A stretch of DNA of 11,409 nt from Armatimonadota bacterium. GTDB lineage: Bacteria > Armatimonadota > Armatimonadia > Armatimonadales > Armatimonadaceae. The stretch spans positions 1 to 11,409 of the forward strand of contig JACMMA010000268.1 of assembly GCA_014379275.1 (NCBI GenBank), in the 5' to 3' direction. The position numbers and the translations under genes were made by a program. The notes below the pieces were generated by a model, which was given only the letters and a program-made list of their open reading frames with translations, did no database searches and was not told where the DNA came from. Below, one piece after another: positions 1 through 6,475 of this stretch. Each line of letters opens with the position of its first letter. The stretch's first letter is position 1.

Positions 1-291
1 GAAGCGGCGTTGCGCACGGGGCAGTATCGGGTCGGGATTCGCGCCGAGATCGAGTCCGCCGTGCTGGCACTGCGCGACGCGCGGGAGCGGAAACGGCTCG
101 CCGAATCCGCCGCCGAAGACGCCCGCAAAGCCGAAGCCATCGCCCGTGTGCGTTTCGCGTCGGGCATCGGCACCCGCCTGGAACTGCTGGACGCACAGAA
201 CACGCTCACCGAGGCACAGACGAACGCGGCGGGCGCGGGCTACGACTTGCGAACCGCGCGCGCCGAACTCGCCCGCGCAGTCGGCGATTGA
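1..291 (+). CDS. TolC-family outer membrane efflux protein, C-terminal fragment
   Basis: This is the 3' end of a gene cut by the left window edge; the reading frame is open from base 1 and stops with TGA at 289-291. The 96 visible residues are a long amphipathic, Ala/Arg/Glu-rich helix. They include the pattern typical of the last TolC repeat: a short basic and hydrophobic stretch (RVRFASGIGTRLELLDAQN), then a helix of the form L-x-x-A-x-x-x-x-x-x-A-x-x-D-x-x-x-A and a terminal A-x-G. In the family, this region forms the coiled-coil periplasmic tunnel and the return into the outer-membrane barrel of tripartite efflux or type I secretion systems. The family call is good. The substrate and partner pump cannot be read, because the rest of the gene lies outside the window. 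An outer-membrane channel implies a diderm cell. Confidence 0.85.
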   Translation, partial: EAALRTGQYRVGIRAEIESAVLALRDARERKRLAESAAEDARKAEAIARVRFASGIGTRLELLDAQNTLTEAQTNAAGAGYDLRTARAELARAVGD

Positions 292-359
292 GAATCCGCT
301 ACGGTCCGTCCCGCCTTGTTATCCCGGTACAACGGCAAGACGGCGAAGGCTGGCGGCTG

Positions 360-368
360 CGGTAAAGT
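360..368 (+). promoter_or_regulatory. candidate -10 box (CGGTAAAGT) before the broken nuclease-NTPase gene
   Basis: CGGTAAAGT lies 69 bases before the ATG at 438. It matches the CGGTANANT pattern found before several other genes in this window. No convincing -35 box sits 16-18 bases upstream, so it would act as an extended -10 element. The intervening leader ends in a good ribosome-binding site (GGAGG at 426-430). The sequence match is seen; promoter activity is inferred. Confidence 0.4.
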
Positions 369-437
369 TGTACATGGCACGCAAATCCTTCTCTGTCATC
401 CGTCGCACCTTTTCTTTAAGTTTTCGGAGGACATTTA

Positions 438-1620
438 ATGTCGACCCCGCAAGGTAGCACTACCCCGTCCGTATCGAGTCCCGTTGCTACAGGAGGGGGA
501 GGAACTTTTTTCGAGCAACACGTCGGGGCTGACTTCCTCGCGCTACTCCTGACCGGGGCGATTCCCCCGGTGCTGTTAGACTGCCGTTTGGAAGAAGTCA
601 GATTCCAGACGGAAGTCGGCGGTTGGAAGACCGACGACCTGATGGTCATCGGTTCACGAGGCACCGATGTTTCGACCCGCCGTCACCTCGCGATGCAGGT
701 AAAGCGGAGCTTCACTGTTAGTGCTTCCGATGCCGAATGCAAAAATGCGATCCTCGACTTTTGGGCTGACTTTTCCGAACCGGGTAAGTTCGACGCCACG
801 AACGATGCGCTCGCTCTGGTTATTCTACGAGGAACAAACACACTCCTCGGCAGTCTGGGGACGTTGCTGGACTGCGCACGCGCGGTGGAGAGCGGGGCGG
901 ATTTTGCCCTTCGATTAAGCCAAAAGGGGTTCTTGTCGCAAAAGACCGTGGAACAGGCGGGGGTGATCCGAGACATCATCAGCACGACCAGGACTGTTTC
1001 GGATGACGAGTTCTGGCGATTCCTGAATGTATTACACCTGATCAGCCTCGATCTTAACACCAGCACCGCGCAAACTAAGGCGGAGTGCTTTCGTTACTGG
1101 CTCATACGACTCAGGAACCCGACGCGCCCCGCGCTGCAGGTGAGACGTGGCGCGAACTCCTCGAACTTGCTGGTCAAGTCATGCCGACCGCCGCCGTCCG
1201 TCGGCGGGAGAGCCTGCCGGAACCGATGCGACTCCAGCACTCGGCTACATCGTCTGTAGTCGGCTACATCGTCTGTAGAACGAGCCGCACTCCAGAGGTT
1301 GGTTGATCATGCGGATGCCGTCAGGGACGGCATTCACACTACGGTGGCCGGTACCACCCATATCTCACGCGATGCTCTACAGGCTCAGGCACTTGCCTTA
1401 CTGGAAACTCATCCTGTTCTACTGATCGCCGGACCCGCCGGTTCGGGCAAGTCGGCGGTCGCGAAGAGCATTCTGGCGCAACTCCGCAAAGACTCCTTTT
1501 GCCTGGCGTTCCGTGCGGAGGAGTTTGCCGAACCGTACATAGACAAAACGTTGCTCTTCGCTTCCGTGACAGCGGCACGCTTAACCGGCTTACTGTCCGG
1601 ACAACATCGTAATATTTCCT
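438..1620 (+). pseudogene. Broken nuclease-STAND-like NTPase defence gene (two frameshifts, IS-disrupted)
   Basis: The ATG at 438 follows GGAGG at 426-430 with 7 bases between. The first reading frame gives about 216 meaningful residues. It has an N-terminal motif FFEQHVGADF, then TDD (residues 65-67) and QVKR (87-90), a D...QxK arrangement expected of a PD-(D/E)XK/Cap4-like dsDNA nuclease. Near base 1085 the protein-like sequence jumps to the -1 frame (VLSLLAHTTQ onward, including RETWRELLEL-like helices). At 1241-1278 a 19-bp tandem duplication moves it to a third frame. There it continues through HTTVAGTTHISRDAL to a Walker A motif GPAGSGKS (around 1432-1455) and LTGLLSGQ, where the IS982 element begins. 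Nuclease followed by a P-loop NTPase fits large STAND/AVAST-like antiphage proteins. The NTPase remainder and the sensor region are missing. It could instead be another nuclease-ATPase class, but inactivation is clear. Confidence 0.8.
1241..1278 (+). repeat. Perfect 19-bp tandem duplication causing a frameshift
   Basis: TCGGCTACATCGTCTGTAG occurs twice with no gap, at 1241-1259 and 1260-1278. Nineteen is one more than a multiple of three. Removing one copy joins the frame before the repeat (RLQHSATSSV) to the frame after it (ERAALQRLVDHADAVRDG) without a stop, giving a continuous helical linker into the Walker A domain. The repeat also brings an in-frame TAG. This is what a recent replication-slippage or end-joining duplication would look like. 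Confidence 0.9.
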
Positions 1621-1642
1621 GAGTTCGGGATATGAAATAGGC

Positions 1643-1698
1643 AGACAGGCTTTCCGATAAACTAAAGTCGCCGAACCAAGTTTACGGAAAGTCTGTCC
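1643..1698 (+). promoter_or_regulatory. Long hairpin sequestering the transposase ribosome-binding site
   Basis: Bases 1643-1663 and 1679-1698 form an inverted repeat. About 19 base pairs form, with one G-U pair (1649/1692) and one bulged A (1657), around a 15-base loop. The right arm contains GGAAAG (1686-1691), the only plausible Shine-Dalgarno sequence for the ATG at 1699, and the arm ends on the base before that ATG. Several IS elements use such structures so that transcripts entering from outside the element do not translate transposase. That role here is inferred from position and strength. Confidence 0.7.
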
Positions 1699-2577
1699 AT
1701 GTCCATTTTACAAGCAGATGCCCTGCTCCCGCTGTTCTGTTCTGTCGATGATTTTTGCCTGACCAATCTGCCTTTAATCGCTAGCCAATTGTTGTCCACA
1801 AAAGGAAAGCGTAATCGTGTCCGCTCCTTGTCACAAAGTGAAATAATGACGCTCCTGATCGCCTTCCAGCAAAGCCATTCCCGCAATTTTAAAGCCTTCT
1901 ATCTGGGGTTCGTCTGCCATTACTGGAAGCGTGATTTCCCCAAGTCAGTCAGTTATAATCGCTTCATCGAGTACATCCCCTCGGTAATTGCTTCGCTTGC
2001 CGCCGATCTAAAGTCCTTGCTCGGCAATTGTCACGGCATTTCATTCATCGATTCGACTTGCCTTGCCGTTTGCCACAACAAGCGGATAAACCGGCATAAG
2101 GTCTTCGCAAAAACAGCGAAGCGAGGCAAGACGAGTGTCGGTCGGTTCCACGGCTTCAAACTACATCTTGCCATCAACGAACAAGGAGAGTTGCTTGCCC
2201 TCGCCTTCACCGCAGGCAATGCCCGCGATGTACAACCCGTTCCCACCCTGCTTCAAGGAATATCCGGCAAGGTTTATGGGGACAAAGGCTACTTGTCCGA
2301 GCCACTGCGAAGGGGACTGCTTAAGCAAGGCATCGAAATTATCACCAAAGTCCGCAAAAACATGAAGCAACGACCACTGTCGGCTCCTGAAAAATCCCTG
2401 CTTCGGAAGCAATCACTCGTCGAGACAGTGACAGACCAGATCAAGAACACGGCTCAAATAGAACATACACGGCACCGAGCAGGCACGGGCTCTCTTAGCA
2501 ACATGCTGGCGGCATTAGTGGCATACTGCCGCCAGCCAAAAAAGCCATCGATAAAAGCACACATTTCCTTATCTTGA
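1699..2577 (+). CDS. IS982-family transposase
   Basis: A 292-residue DDE transposase, full length for its family. Recognisable blocks are the N-terminal SLSQSEIMTLLIAF, SVSYNRFIEY, then GISFIDSTCLAVCHNKRINRHKVF with the first catalytic Asp in FIDST. These are followed by AKRGKTSVGRFHGFKLHL, the second Asp region VYGDKGYLS, ITKVRKNMK, and the C-terminal ETVTDQIKNTAQIEHTRHR and YCRQPKKPSI with the catalytic Glu in VETV. It catalyses cut-and-paste-type movement of the element that contains it. The ATG at 1699 directly follows a hairpin that hides its ribosome-binding site. There is no internal stop or frameshift, so the enzyme could be active. The last few residues (after KKPSI) vary in the family and may lie across the element's end. 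Confidence 0.95.
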   Translation: MSILQADALLPLFCSVDDFCLTNLPLIASQLLSTKGKRNRVRSLSQSEIMTLLIAFQQSHSRNFKAFYLGFVCHYWKRDFPKSVSYNRFIEYIPSVIASLAADLKSLLGNCHGISFIDSTCLAVCHNKRINRHKVFAKTAKRGKTSVGRFHGFKLHLAINEQGELLALAFTAGNARDVQPVPTLLQGISGKVYGDKGYLSEPLRRGLLKQGIEIITKVRKNMKQRPLSAPEKSLLRKQSLVETVTDQIKNTAQIEHTRHRAGTGSLSNMLAALVAYCRQPKKPSIKAHISLS

Positions 2578-2580
2578 CGA

Positions 2581-2685
2581 ACTAGTGATGAGCCTGCCGC
2601 CCTCGGCTGAGGTGTGTCCACCGCCAGTGACTACGGGGAAGTCGGGTACCACCTGGTGCCGCAGAAGCGCCGCTTTGGTGGTTAG
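2581..2685 (+). pseudogene. Possible 3' remnant of the broken gene next to the IS right end
   Basis: Just past the IS right end, one frame reads TSDEPAALG, a TGA at 2608-2610, then GVSTASDYGEVGYHLV and PQKRRFGG, ending in TAG at 2683-2685. The codons are GC-rich like host genes rather than like the IS, and the tail resembles a protein C-terminus. It could be the end of the nuclease-NTPase gene after loss of its central part, or the tail of an unrelated gene. I do not recognise the sequence, and the assignment is tentative. The following 54 bases to 2739 show nothing. Confidence 0.25.
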
Positions 2686-2739
2686 TGTAGCTATCTATGC
2701 TGAAGGTGTGCTTAGTATCCATTTTTTGCGTACTGGCGA

Positions 2740-3012
2740 CTACGCCGGGACGCGCCCGCCCTGTTCCAATCGGATCAAACGTATGTCGAACGAATCGGCG
2801 GGTAGGATGTCGTAGTCATTCAACGTCGCGCGTGTAGCGACCAGATGGTACAGGCGGATGAGTTCCGCCTCGGCGACGGGGGAAAACGGCAACAACGCTT
2901 CCGAAGGATGCCGGAACGTAATGCCACGCTCTGAGGTTTGCTCAGCAAACCCTGTGTCGCGTAGCAGTCGAAACAGATCGCCGTAGGTCATATTCTCTGC
3001 CGTCGCTGTCAT
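2740..3012 (-). CDS. Small HicA-like protein paired with a DUF4365 gene
   Basis: A 90-residue protein whose ATG (3010-3012) overlaps the stop of the upstream DUF4365 gene in an ATGA arrangement, so translation is probably coupled. MTYGDLFRLLRDTGF (residues 8-22), then RGITFRHPSEALLPFSP and a helix ending in RATLNDYDIL, follow the general outline of HicA-type small proteins: a helix, a GF turn, a strand with FxHP, then a helix with R-x-T-L. The GSH catalytic histidine segment of HicA toxins is not obvious; FRHP holds the only nearby His. Similar small proteins accompany DUF4365-type genes in cyanobacteria and other bacteria (from memory). It may be the partner or antitoxin, an adaptor, or a diverged RNA-binding toxin. 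The gene is real with high probability; the role is inferred. Confidence 0.75.
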   Translation of the reverse strand: MTATAENMTYGDLFRLLRDTGFAEQTSERGITFRHPSEALLPFSPVAEAELIRLYHLVATRATLNDYDILPADSFDIRLIRLEQGGRVPA

Positions 3013-3467
3013 TGCCAGGTGCCTTTCAGTGTCTCGTTTTTCATTCGTCGTAACTGCTCTATCGCTGCTTCATCTATCTGTTGGTTCGTCGGAATACGTA
3101 CCATGACATCGCCTGCGTTCTCATAGGTTTGATAATGTAGCCAGTAAGCTCGGTCCTTCGAGGCATCATATACGACCAGAATCACGGGCACTTGCTCCAC
3201 CCTCCATAGTTCGGCGTCGCGCCTGTCCATCCGAAGCGAAAGGAACTGTTCATTCTGAATGTAGTTTACCGCGTCACTCGCTTTGAGTTGTACATACAGG
3301 AAGCCCTGTTCGATCTGCCCGTCATCGGTGAATGTACGCAACGTCAAATCGTACCCGTAATCGAAGAGGACTCGGTCAGCGACGTGACCGGCACGCAGAA
3401 CAAACCGTTCTACATGATTTACACTCAAATCAGAGACGACATGTTCGCGGGTACGACGCTTACGCAT
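3009..3467 (-). CDS. DUF4365-type PD-(D/E)XK nuclease-like protein
   Basis: A 152-residue protein. After a basic N-terminus come REHVVSDLSVNHVERFVLRAG with a Glu at 20, DYGYDLTLRTF with Asp 40, and FLYVQLKASDAV with the Q60-x-K62 motif. Together these are the E...D...QxK layout of PD-(D/E)XK nucleases as found in DUF4365. The core continues through RMDRRDAELWRVEQVPVILVVYD and DRAYWLHYQTYENA, both typical of the family. The expected activity is DNA cleavage or binding, probably in defence or toxin-antitoxin context, but no substrate can be read from sequence. The start is fixed by a -10 box CGGTACAAT on the same strand 7 bases before the ATG and the lack of a ribosome-binding site, which suggests a leaderless mRNA. 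It overlaps the next gene by four bases and lies 39 bases after a winged-helix regulator on the same strand. Confidence 0.85.
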   Translation of the reverse strand: MRKRRTREHVVSDLSVNHVERFVLRAGHVADRVLFDYGYDLTLRTFTDDGQIEQGFLYVQLKASDAVNYIQNEQFLSLRMDRRDAELWRVEQVPVILVVYDASKDRAYWLHYQTYENAGDVMVRIPTNQQIDEAAIEQLRRMKNETLKGTWQ

Positions 3468-3474
3468 GAGTAAT

Positions 3475-3483
3475 ATTGTACCG
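3475..3483 (-). promoter_or_regulatory. -10 box CGGTACAAT, probable leaderless promoter of the DUF4365/HicA-like pair
   Basis: On the minus strand CGGTACAAT ends 7 bases before the ATG at 3467-3465. RNA polymerase normally starts 6-8 bases after the -10 hexamer, so the transcript would begin at or next to the start codon. There is no Shine-Dalgarno sequence. The box lies in the 39-base gap after the winged-helix gene, so the pair can be transcribed independently of it. Confidence 0.55.
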
Positions 3484-3506
3484 TCATCCCCTTACTTATC
3501 GAGCGG

Positions 3507-4223
3507 TTACGGTGCGTACTGCGCGAACGCGAGGAGCGATAGCAGGGCGCGGCGGCCGAGCGGCGTGAGAGCGTAACGGTTGCGCGACACGACCTGCAGA
3601 ACACCCGCATGGATCATTTCGCGCAGGTGGTGGTAAAGCGAACCGGTCGTCAGGTCTGCGCCGGTGCCGAGTTCGGTGGCTGTGAGAGGAAAATCCATCA
3701 GGAGGAGGCGGGCAATAAGAACGCGCGGCTCCGCACCGAGTGACGCCGCGATACGCGCGGCACGTTCGCTGAGGGCACTCTCACGCTCCATTTGCGCTTC
3801 CCCCTGCCGCGAAGCGTCGGCGTCAAGATGCAGTATCGTGGTCTGCACGGTCGTTGTTTCCGCGTCGTCACGCATCGGTGCCTGCGCAAATGCCGTAAGT
3901 ACCACCGCGACAATGTCAGAAGTGTTCGCCCTCGCGGCTTGCGCCTCGGCTTGTAAAGCGTCGAGCAGTGCGTCGGGCGATGTCACGGTAAGAGCTGTTT
4001 TAGCGGGGATGGCACCCCCGCTACGTTTCCCCTTGCCGACTTTCGCGCTACCCAGGTCGCTACGCAGTGCATTTACTTCGAAAGTCAGTGCACCGAGGCG
4101 ATCATGCAAAGAACCAACAAGCCGGGATATATCGCTCGCCCCGATTTCGATAGGGGGCGTCATCCCAGCCTCATTACGTGACTTCCCACCCTTCTTCTTT
4201 CCGTCCTTTTTCGCTTCGTCCAA
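3507..4223 (-). CDS. Winged-helix transcriptional regulator with Lys-rich N-terminus
   Basis: A 238-residue protein. Residues 2-16 are Lys/Gly rich. Residues 30-58 form a likely coiled coil (ISRLVGSLHDRLGALTFEV). After a linker and an Ala-rich helical middle, residues 165-226 form a winged helix-turn-helix: RVLIARLLLMDFPLTATELG, then a recognition helix with GSLYHHLREMIHAGV and a wing VVSRNRYALTPLGRRAL. This resembles ArsR/PadR-like DNA-binding domains. The TTG at 4223-4221 is chosen because AGGGG lies 10 bases before it and a TTGACA-17-TACAAT promoter precedes that; the first ATG, at residue 21, has no better site. It is divergent from the two-component genes and just upstream of the DUF4365/HicA-like pair, so it may regulate either. 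No ligand- or metal-binding motif is evident. Confidence 0.8.
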   Translation of the reverse strand: MDEAKKDGKKKGGKSRNEAGMTPPIEIGASDISRLVGSLHDRLGALTFEVNALRSDLGSAKVGKGKRSGGAIPAKTALTVTSPDALLDALQAEAQAARANTSDIVAVVLTAFAQAPMRDDAETTTVQTTILHLDADASRQGEAQMERESALSERAARIAASLGAEPRVLIARLLLMDFPLTATELGTGADLTTGSLYHHLREMIHAGVLQVVSRNRYALTPLGRRALLSLLAFAQYAP

Positions 4224-4250
4224 AAAAATGATACCCCTATATTCTCATTT

Positions 4251-4279
4251 ATTGTAATAACCTAACTGCTGAATGTCAA
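4251..4279 (-). promoter_or_regulatory. Consensus sigma-70-type promoter of the winged-helix regulator
   Basis: On the minus strand TTGACA (4279-4274) and TACAAT (4256-4251) are separated by exactly 17 bases. Transcription would start near 4244, giving a leader of about 20 bases with AGGGG (4238-4234) before the TTG start at 4223. It is the only full two-box consensus promoter found in the window. Confidence 0.8.
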
Positions 4280-4323
4280 GTTGGTTTTCCGGGAAAAATA
4301 TTCGCGCTGTTTTCGGGGAACTG

Positions 4324-4332
4324 CGGTACACT
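4324..4332 (+). promoter_or_regulatory. Candidate -10 box CGGTACACT before the response regulator
   Basis: CGGTACACT matches the CGGTANANT pattern and lies in the divergent region 28 bases before the GTG at 4360 and 88 before the ATG at 4420. No good -35 hexamer stands 17 bases upstream. The same nine bases also occur inside the response regulator gene (4878-4886), so a chance match is possible. Confidence 0.4.
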
Positions 4333-4419
4333 ATTGTCAGTATATAGTTCCTTCCTATCGTGCGACGAGACGTAACCGAGTGCACAATCGACCCCTGCGA
4401 CGACCAAAGAAAACGACGA

Positions 4420-5220
4420 ATGCAAGCCGCCGCTAACCCGCTGCCAAGTACAACCATTAATGAAAACGCCGCCCGCGTCTTAGTCGTGGACGACGAACCC
4501 GCTATCGTGGATGCGGTAACCTATAACCTGCGTCAACAAGGCTACCAACCCCTCGTCGCTACCGATGCCGATGCCGCCCTCCGCCTTTTCCGTGAGCGTA
4601 AACCGGATCTGATTATTCTGGATGTGATGCTCCCTTCCGGGAGTGGTTTTGATATCTGTCGGCTGATTCGTCAAGGAGGCGGTCAAACGCCGATTTTAAT
4701 GCTGACCGCCCGCGTCGCGGAATCGGATCGTGTTCACGGTCTGGAGATCGGTGCGGATGATTATCTGATTAAACCGTTCGGGATGCGCGAGTTAATGGCC
4801 CGGGTGAAAGCACTACTCCGGCGCGGCACACAAAACAGTGAGAGCATCACATCAGGGGTTTCGGTCACCGCTCTCACCGGTACACTTGGCATTCCCTTAC
4901 CGTCGACGCCCACCATCATGGCATCTTCCCGCCTAGGGTTGGTCATTGATGTCGAAAAGCGCGATGCCCGCACGAAGGAGAAAAACCTCGTCTTGTCACG
5001 TAAAGAGTTCGACCTTCTCGCGCTTCTCGCGGCACATCCCGGGCGCGTCTTCGACCGGCAAACTTTGCTCGATCGTGTTTGGGGCGAGGATGCTTACGTG
5101 GACGATCGAACCGTGGACGTCCACATCCGCTGGCTCCGCGAAAAAATCGAGACGACTCCGGGGAAACCGCAGTACCTCCTGACGGTGCGGGGGATCGGAT
5201 ATAAATTCGTCGGCTCCTGA
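4420..5220 (+). CDS. OmpR/PhoB-family DNA-binding response regulator
   Basis: A receiver domain covers residues about 18-135 of the 266-residue product. It has the acidic pair D24-D25, phospho-acceptor D68 (LIILDVMLP), T96 (MLTARV) and K118 (YLIKPFG). A linker of about 30 residues, rich in Ser/Thr/Gly/Pro, follows. The C-terminal winged helix of the OmpR class starts near LGLVIDVEKR and includes LSRKEFDLLALLAAHPGRVF, DDRTVDVHIRWLREKIE and TVRGIGYKF. It would be phosphorylated by the kinase encoded 18 bases downstream and then bind promoter DNA. I chose ATG 4420; an in-frame GTG at 4360 would add 20 residues of no domain. Neither start has a strong ribosome-binding site. The neighbours resemble PhoB/PhoR pairs, but no phosphate genes are in view, so the signal is unknown. 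Confidence 0.93.
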   Translation: MQAAANPLPSTTINENAARVLVVDDEPAIVDAVTYNLRQQGYQPLVATDADAALRLFRERKPDLIILDVMLPSGSGFDICRLIRQGGGQTPILMLTARVAESDRVHGLEIGADDYLIKPFGMRELMARVKALLRRGTQNSESITSGVSVTALTGTLGIPLPSTPTIMASSRLGLVIDVEKRDARTKEKNLVLSRKEFDLLALLAAHPGRVFDRQTLLDRVWGEDAYVDDRTVDVHIRWLREKIETTPGKPQYLLTVRGIGYKFVGS

Positions 5221-5238
5221 AGGGAGGGGAAAGCAGTT

Positions 5239-6375
5239 ATGCGAACTCAGCACGACGAACCCGGCATCCCGCCCACCCCGCCCGGCGGCGTTCCCGTTCC
5301 GCACAGATCTATCGCCGTTGTCGCCGACGCCTTATTTGAAGCGGTGCTCGGCATTGATGAACAGGGGCGAATCACCAGCGTCAACGCCGCCGCGTGCGAA
5401 CTGTTCGGGGTGACATCCTACCCGCCGCCGTCAGGCGAGATGATCGGGCAAACCCTTCTGGAAGCCACGCATGTTCGCGCCTTGTCCGATCTGTTCAACG
5501 CCGCCATGACCGCGCGCGAATCGCGGAACACGGAACTACGACTTGTCGGCGGCAGGGAGCGGCAGGTACGTGCCCGCGTCACACCGCTCCACGAATCTCT
5601 CGGGGGCGGCGCGACACTGGCCTTGATGGATCAAACCGAAATATATCGACTCCGCACCGTGCGTACCGACTTCGTTTCCAATGTCTCGCACGAGTTGCGC
5701 ACCCCGCTCGCATCTATTCGGGCGATGGCGGAAACATTGTTAGACGGGGCACTGCACGACCCGGAAGCCGGACCGCGCTTTCTGGAAACGATCATCCGCG
5801 AGGCCGACCGTCTGGTCTCGCTTTCTACCGACCTTCTGGAACTCTCGAAGGCCGAGGCGGGGAAGCCGGAGCCGATCCGCTTTGATCTGTCGCAGCTCCT
5901 TTCCGATGTGGGGGCACGGGTCGCTGCGCACGCCGAGCGACGCGGCATCCATCTGACGGTTCAGCCGGTTCCGCTCACCCACCCTGTCCCGGTGGAGGCA
6001 GACCGAAGCCAGATAGATCAGGTGGTTTTTAATTTGGTGGATAACGCGATAAAATATACGCCACGGGGCGGGAGCGTGGTCGCTAACGTGGAAATAAACG
6101 AGAGCGACGGCGCCAAAGAAGCGGCGCTGACGGTCGCGGACACGGGCATCGGCATCCTCTCGCAAGACCTGCCGCGTATCTTCGAGCGATTCTGGAGAGC
6201 CGATCGCGCTCGCCGGTTTCAAAAAACAGAAGGAAACGTCAGCGGCGCCGGGGGAACAGGACTGGGCTTGAGCATCGTAAAGCACATTGTTGAAGCGCAT
6301 GGCGGCACCGTCAGCGTCGAAAGCGAGCTGGGGCAAGGCACCCGTTTTACAGTCACCCTTCCGTTGCCCGAGTGA
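5239..6375 (+). CDS. PAS-domain sensor histidine kinase, soluble, PhoR-like
   Basis: A 378-residue kinase. Residues about 25-135 form a PAS domain (ADALFEAVLGIDEQGRITSV and onward). HisKA follows with the H box FVSNVSHELRTPLASI, phospho-acceptor H151. The HATPase domain has N box FNLVDNAIKYTP (N269), G1 DTGIGI (301-306), F box ERFWRAD (316-322) and G2 GGTGLGLSIV (338-347). All catalytic motifs are intact. There is no signal peptide or transmembrane segment, so it is cytoplasmic and probably senses an internal or protein-borne signal through PAS. The kinase core most resembles PhoR/ResE-type kinases. Ribosome-binding site AGGGAGGGG (5221-5229) stands 9 bases before the ATG. It is 18 bases after its response regulator, so the two form an operon. 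Confidence 0.93.
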   Translation: MRTQHDEPGIPPTPPGGVPVPHRSIAVVADALFEAVLGIDEQGRITSVNAAACELFGVTSYPPPSGEMIGQTLLEATHVRALSDLFNAAMTARESRNTELRLVGGRERQVRARVTPLHESLGGGATLALMDQTEIYRLRTVRTDFVSNVSHELRTPLASIRAMAETLLDGALHDPEAGPRFLETIIREADRLVSLSTDLLELSKAEAGKPEPIRFDLSQLLSDVGARVAAHAERRGIHLTVQPVPLTHPVPVEADRSQIDQVVFNLVDNAIKYTPRGGSVVANVEINESDGAKEAALTVADTGIGILSQDLPRIFERFWRADRARRFQKTEGNVSGAGGTGLGLSIVKHIVEAHGGTVSVESELGQGTRFTVTLPLPE

Positions 6376-6475
6376 TTAATGACCAGCGAGTCAATCGGTC
6401 AGTAATCAGACCCGAAGGGCTCACAAAATATCGTTCGATGTCCACGACCACCGGTCACCAAGCTACTAACCCAAC

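Larger units (their letters stand above)
1621..2583 (+). mobile_element. IS982-family insertion sequence (boundaries approximate)
   Basis: A single transposase gene of the IS982 family sits within about 0.96 kb of sequence that is more AT-rich than its neighbours, and interrupts the nuclease-NTPase gene. The left end is placed at GAGTTCGGGATA (from 1621). The right end is placed near CGAACT (2578-2583), which is the inverse of AGTTCG at the left end. Beyond these six bases the terminal inverted repeats are imperfect, so the exact ends are uncertain. No clear target duplication flanks these ends. A 7-bp direct repeat ATTTCCT at 1614-1620 and 2563-2569 is a possible alternative, but the right copy falls inside the transposase C-terminus. 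The IS982 family usually carries one DDE transposase in about 1 kb. Confidence 0.8.

Noticed and set aside
1614..2569. ATTTCCT direct repeats (1614-1620 and 2563-2569) as an IS target duplication
   Set aside because: The right copy lies inside the transposase reading frame and the sequences just inside the two copies are not inverted repeats. A 7-base match is also weak, so it is kept only as an alternative boundary.
3664..4257. 197-codon plus-strand frame over the winged-helix regulator
   Set aside because: It is Ser/Ala/Arg-rich, with no domain. The minus-strand gene has a consensus promoter, a ribosome-binding site and a wHTH domain.
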